The notes beneath the pieces are model-generated. The model was not told the DNA's origin, searched no databases, and saw only the letters and a list, made by a program, of their open reading frames with translations. From a bacterium (lineage in GTDB: Bacteria; Myxococcota_A; Bradymonadia; UBA7976; UBA1532), in assembly GCA_030427205.1 (NCBI GenBank), contig JAUHXC010000005.1, positions 62,001-126,000 on the forward strand: a stretch of DNA of 64,000 nt, written 5' to 3'. The position numbers were made by a program, and so were the translations under genes. Shown piece after piece: positions 62,398 to 64,000 of the stretch. Position 1 is the first letter of the stretch. The number at the start of each line of letters is the position of its first letter.

Positions 62398-63071
62398 GGC
62401 ATCCCGACTGGCGGCCGTTCACCTGCGCCCTCGTCGCCTGTGCAGTGGTTTCCGCGCTCGTCGGCTGCGCACCGGGCCCACAGTCGGCGCCGCCGGACGC
62501 CTGTGACCCGTTCGCGCCCGCCTGCCCCGACGACGCCGTATGCGCCGTGACCGACGACGGCCCGCGCTGCCGCCCGCCCAGGCCCGCGCCGACGGGCATG
62601 GCCTGCGCGGCCGCGAGCTGCCCGGTCGGCGAGGCCTGCGCGACGGTCGAAGGCCTGCTGCGTTGTCGGCCGCTCTGCGCGGTGGGCGATCCCGAGGCTC
62701 ACCCCTGCCCGGAAGGGCCGAGCTGCGCCTATCGCCTCGCCGGCCTCGAGTTCGGCGTGTGTCCCGCGCGCTGCGCGCCGGGCGATGACTGCGGTGCGGG
62801 GGCGACCTGCGCGATCTCGACCGCCCTGCCCTACCCGATCTGCGTCGCGGTCGGCTCGGCCGGGCGCGGCGAGCCCTGCGCGGTACAGCGCTGCGCCGCG
62901 GACCTCGCCTGCCTCGAGGTCGCCGATCCTGCCACCCCGGACACCTTCATCGAGCGCTGCGAACGGCTGTGCGATCCAACAGCGGTCGACGGGCTTCGCT
63001 GCGCGCCGGATCGGTGCGCCGGGGTCGTGCTCGGGGTCGACGGGGTCGGCTACTGTGTCGACGACAGTTGA
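62394..63071 (+). CDS. Cys-rich lipoprotein
   Basis: A 225-residue exported lipoprotein (lipobox LVGC, Cys25). The mature part has more than 20 Cys in short loops (DACDPFAPACPDDAVCAV, CPVGEACATVEGLLRC, CAPGDDCGAGATCAI, CAVQRCAADLACLEV), which should form many disulfides in the periplasm or outside. This design is frequent in myxobacterial surface lipoproteins; no function is known. GTG at 62394 overlaps the aminotransferase stop (GTGA), so translation is coupled. Confidence 0.78.
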   Translation: MRHPDWRPFTCALVACAVVSALVGCAPGPQSAPPDACDPFAPACPDDAVCAVTDDGPRCRPPRPAPTGMACAAASCPVGEACATVEGLLRCRPLCAVGDPEAHPCPEGPSCAYRLAGLEFGVCPARCAPGDDCGAGATCAISTALPYPICVAVGSAGRGEPCAVQRCAADLACLEVADPATPDTFIERCERLCDPTAVDGLRCAPDRCAGVVLGVDGVGYCVDDS

Positions 63072-63096
63072 CAGGGGCAGCGACAGCGCATTAACA
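63068..63096 (+). promoter_or_regulatory. Possible promoter of the outer-membrane protein gene
   Basis: A perfect TTGACA at 63068-63073, overlapping the preceding stop codon, a 17-base spacer and TTAACA at 63091-63096. The -10 is weak. The start codon is about 125 bases downstream. Confidence 0.38.
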
Positions 63097-63219
63097 CCTG
63101 TGGGATTCGTGAGACGGCACCCGCGGCGATCTTTTGGTACACCGTGTCGATCGCCGCCCGTATCTGCCGTCGTGCTCCGGTCATGTGACCTGTCGAGCAC
63201 CCCCGAGGAGGAGAGGAAC

Positions 63220-64000
63220 GTGCTGAAGATTCTCAAGGCAGGCTGCGCAGCGGGTGTATTGATGCTGGCCCTGCCGGTCTCGGCCCAGCCGGTCGATGAC
63301 GTCCTGGCCGAGAAGGCCGACGCGGTCAGCGACAAGTTCGAGGGCGAGAAATTCCCGGTGAGCGGCTCCTTGACGCTGGGCTACAGCTTCTCCCAGTCCA
63401 ACATCACCGATGCGTTCACCGAGCGCGACGAGTCCGCCGCCGAGCAATACGGGCTCGAGCCGGCCAGCACGCCCGAGGGCAGCCAGTTCCTGGCGCTCAA
63501 CCTCGGCCTGAGCTACTCGGCGACCGACAGCGTGACGCTCGTCGGTGGCCTCGGCGTGGTCAAGACGATCGCCGACGGCTTCCTGGGCGGATCGGCCGGC
63601 TCGTCGCTGGTCAACCACGAGACGAACCTCACCGACGCCAACCTGGGCGCGCGCTGGTCGTTCTTCACGATCCCGGTGGCCGACATCAAGCTGTCCGCCA
63701 CCGGCGACGTTCGCCTGCCGACGAGCAAGGGCAGCATCACCCGCGGGTTGATCGCGGGGACCCGGTTCTCGATCGGCGCCGGCCGCAAGCTGGGCCCGGT
63801 CAACCTCTCGCTGCGCGGCGGCTTCAACTACAACTTCTGGGAAGATCCGACGCAGCAGATCGAGCTGCGCTTCGCGGATCTCGTGCGGATTTCGGGCGCC
63901 GATCTGGGACGTCCCCTGCCGCTGAGCGGCTGGTCCGGCAGCCTCACGGTGGCCTACTCGCCCATCGATCCGCTATCGCTCTCGGTGAGCTACCAGATCA
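63220..64000 (+). CDS. Outer-membrane beta-barrel protein (3' end outside window)
   Basis: At least 260 codons of an exported protein. The signal peptide runs to PVSAQ (about residue 23), followed by a short helical segment and then alternating beta strands: SGSLTLGYSFSQSNI, SQFLALNLGLSYSATDSVTLVGGLG, LGARWSFFTIPVADIKLSATGDV, NLSLRGGFNYNFW, SGSLTVAYSPIDPLSLSVSY. This fits a porin or another transport barrel. GTG at 63220 has a strong GAGGAGGAGAGG upstream; there is no alternative ATG near a signal peptide. The right edge cuts it off, so the closing strand and the C-terminal residue cannot be checked. Confidence 0.82.
   Translation, partial: MLKILKAGCAAGVLMLALPVSAQPVDDVLAEKADAVSDKFEGEKFPVSGSLTLGYSFSQSNITDAFTERDESAAEQYGLEPASTPEGSQFLALNLGLSYSATDSVTLVGGLGVVKTIADGFLGGSAGSSLVNHETNLTDANLGARWSFFTIPVADIKLSATGDVRLPTSKGSITRGLIAGTRFSIGAGRKLGPVNLSLRGGFNYNFWEDPTQQIELRFADLVRISGADLGRPLPLSGWSGSLTVAYSPIDPLSLSVSYQI

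Overview
The window is GC-rich (roughly 70% by eye) chromosomal DNA with almost no non-coding space. It reads as a Gram-negative bacterium of the Myxococcota/Bradymonadota type. The evidence is the mix of lipid A genes, a Ser/Thr kinase with PEGA domains, MopE-like metal-binding repeats, an IgGFc-binding-family lipoprotein, TIG-repeat and TPR lipoproteins, an AgmX/PglI-like domain and very many lipoprotein signal peptides. The exact phylum is inference. I see no insertion sequence, prophage, integrase or CRISPR array.

Layout. 1-8 kb: CCA-adding enzyme (partial), a double-receiver regulator whose first receiver has Glu in place of the phosphorylated Asp, a TPR lipoprotein, lpxK-lpxL, a GAF protein and a primary sigma factor that lacks region 1.1. 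8.3-12.5 kb: an MsbA-like exporter plus a DUF374 acyltransferase, a J-like protein without HPD, and a TPR envelope protein. 12.6-28.6 kb: one minus-strand gene train of about 13 genes, in transcription order a small exported protein, a small lipoprotein, a proline-rich lipoprotein, a large lipoprotein, an oligopeptide-type ABC transporter (binding protein, two permeases, two ATPases), a TPR/membrane protein, a TolB-like propeller, a PEGA protein and a MopE-like lipoprotein. Neighbours overlap or nearly touch throughout. A PEGA-domain Ser/Thr kinase lies just upstream. 31-36 kb: an IgGFc-binding-family lipoprotein and a five-TIG lipoprotein on the plus strand. 36-40 kb: a DAACS symporter with a large extra extracytoplasmic insert, a beta-barrel protein, an AgmX-like lipoprotein and an unrecognised gene. 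40.4-45 kb: surE, a LysM/M23 peptidase, apt, tRNA-Arg, tRNA-Pro, ihfA, rplT, rpmI, tRNA-Val and a DciA-like gene. 45-49.8 kb: a DEAD-box helicase overlapping a small lipoprotein gene, a methyltransferase and psd. 49.9-61.3 kb: one 11.5-kb gene for a 3,819-residue TPR-type solenoid with about 50 units and a higher-order repeat. 61.5-64 kb: a class IV aminotransferase, a Cys-rich lipoprotein and the start of an outer-membrane protein.

How the genes fit together. Much of the window serves the cell envelope: lipid A and phospholipid synthesis, outer-membrane or periplasmic lipoproteins and peptide transport. The most unusual unit is the 16-kb operon in which a complete Opp-type transporter sits inside a set of TPR, PEGA, propeller and proline-rich envelope proteins, next to a membrane kinase with PEGA domains. 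This suggests a signalling or envelope assembly rather than simple peptide uptake, but that is inference. Several single plus-strand genes have promoters placed so that transcription would begin at the start codon (leaderless mRNA).
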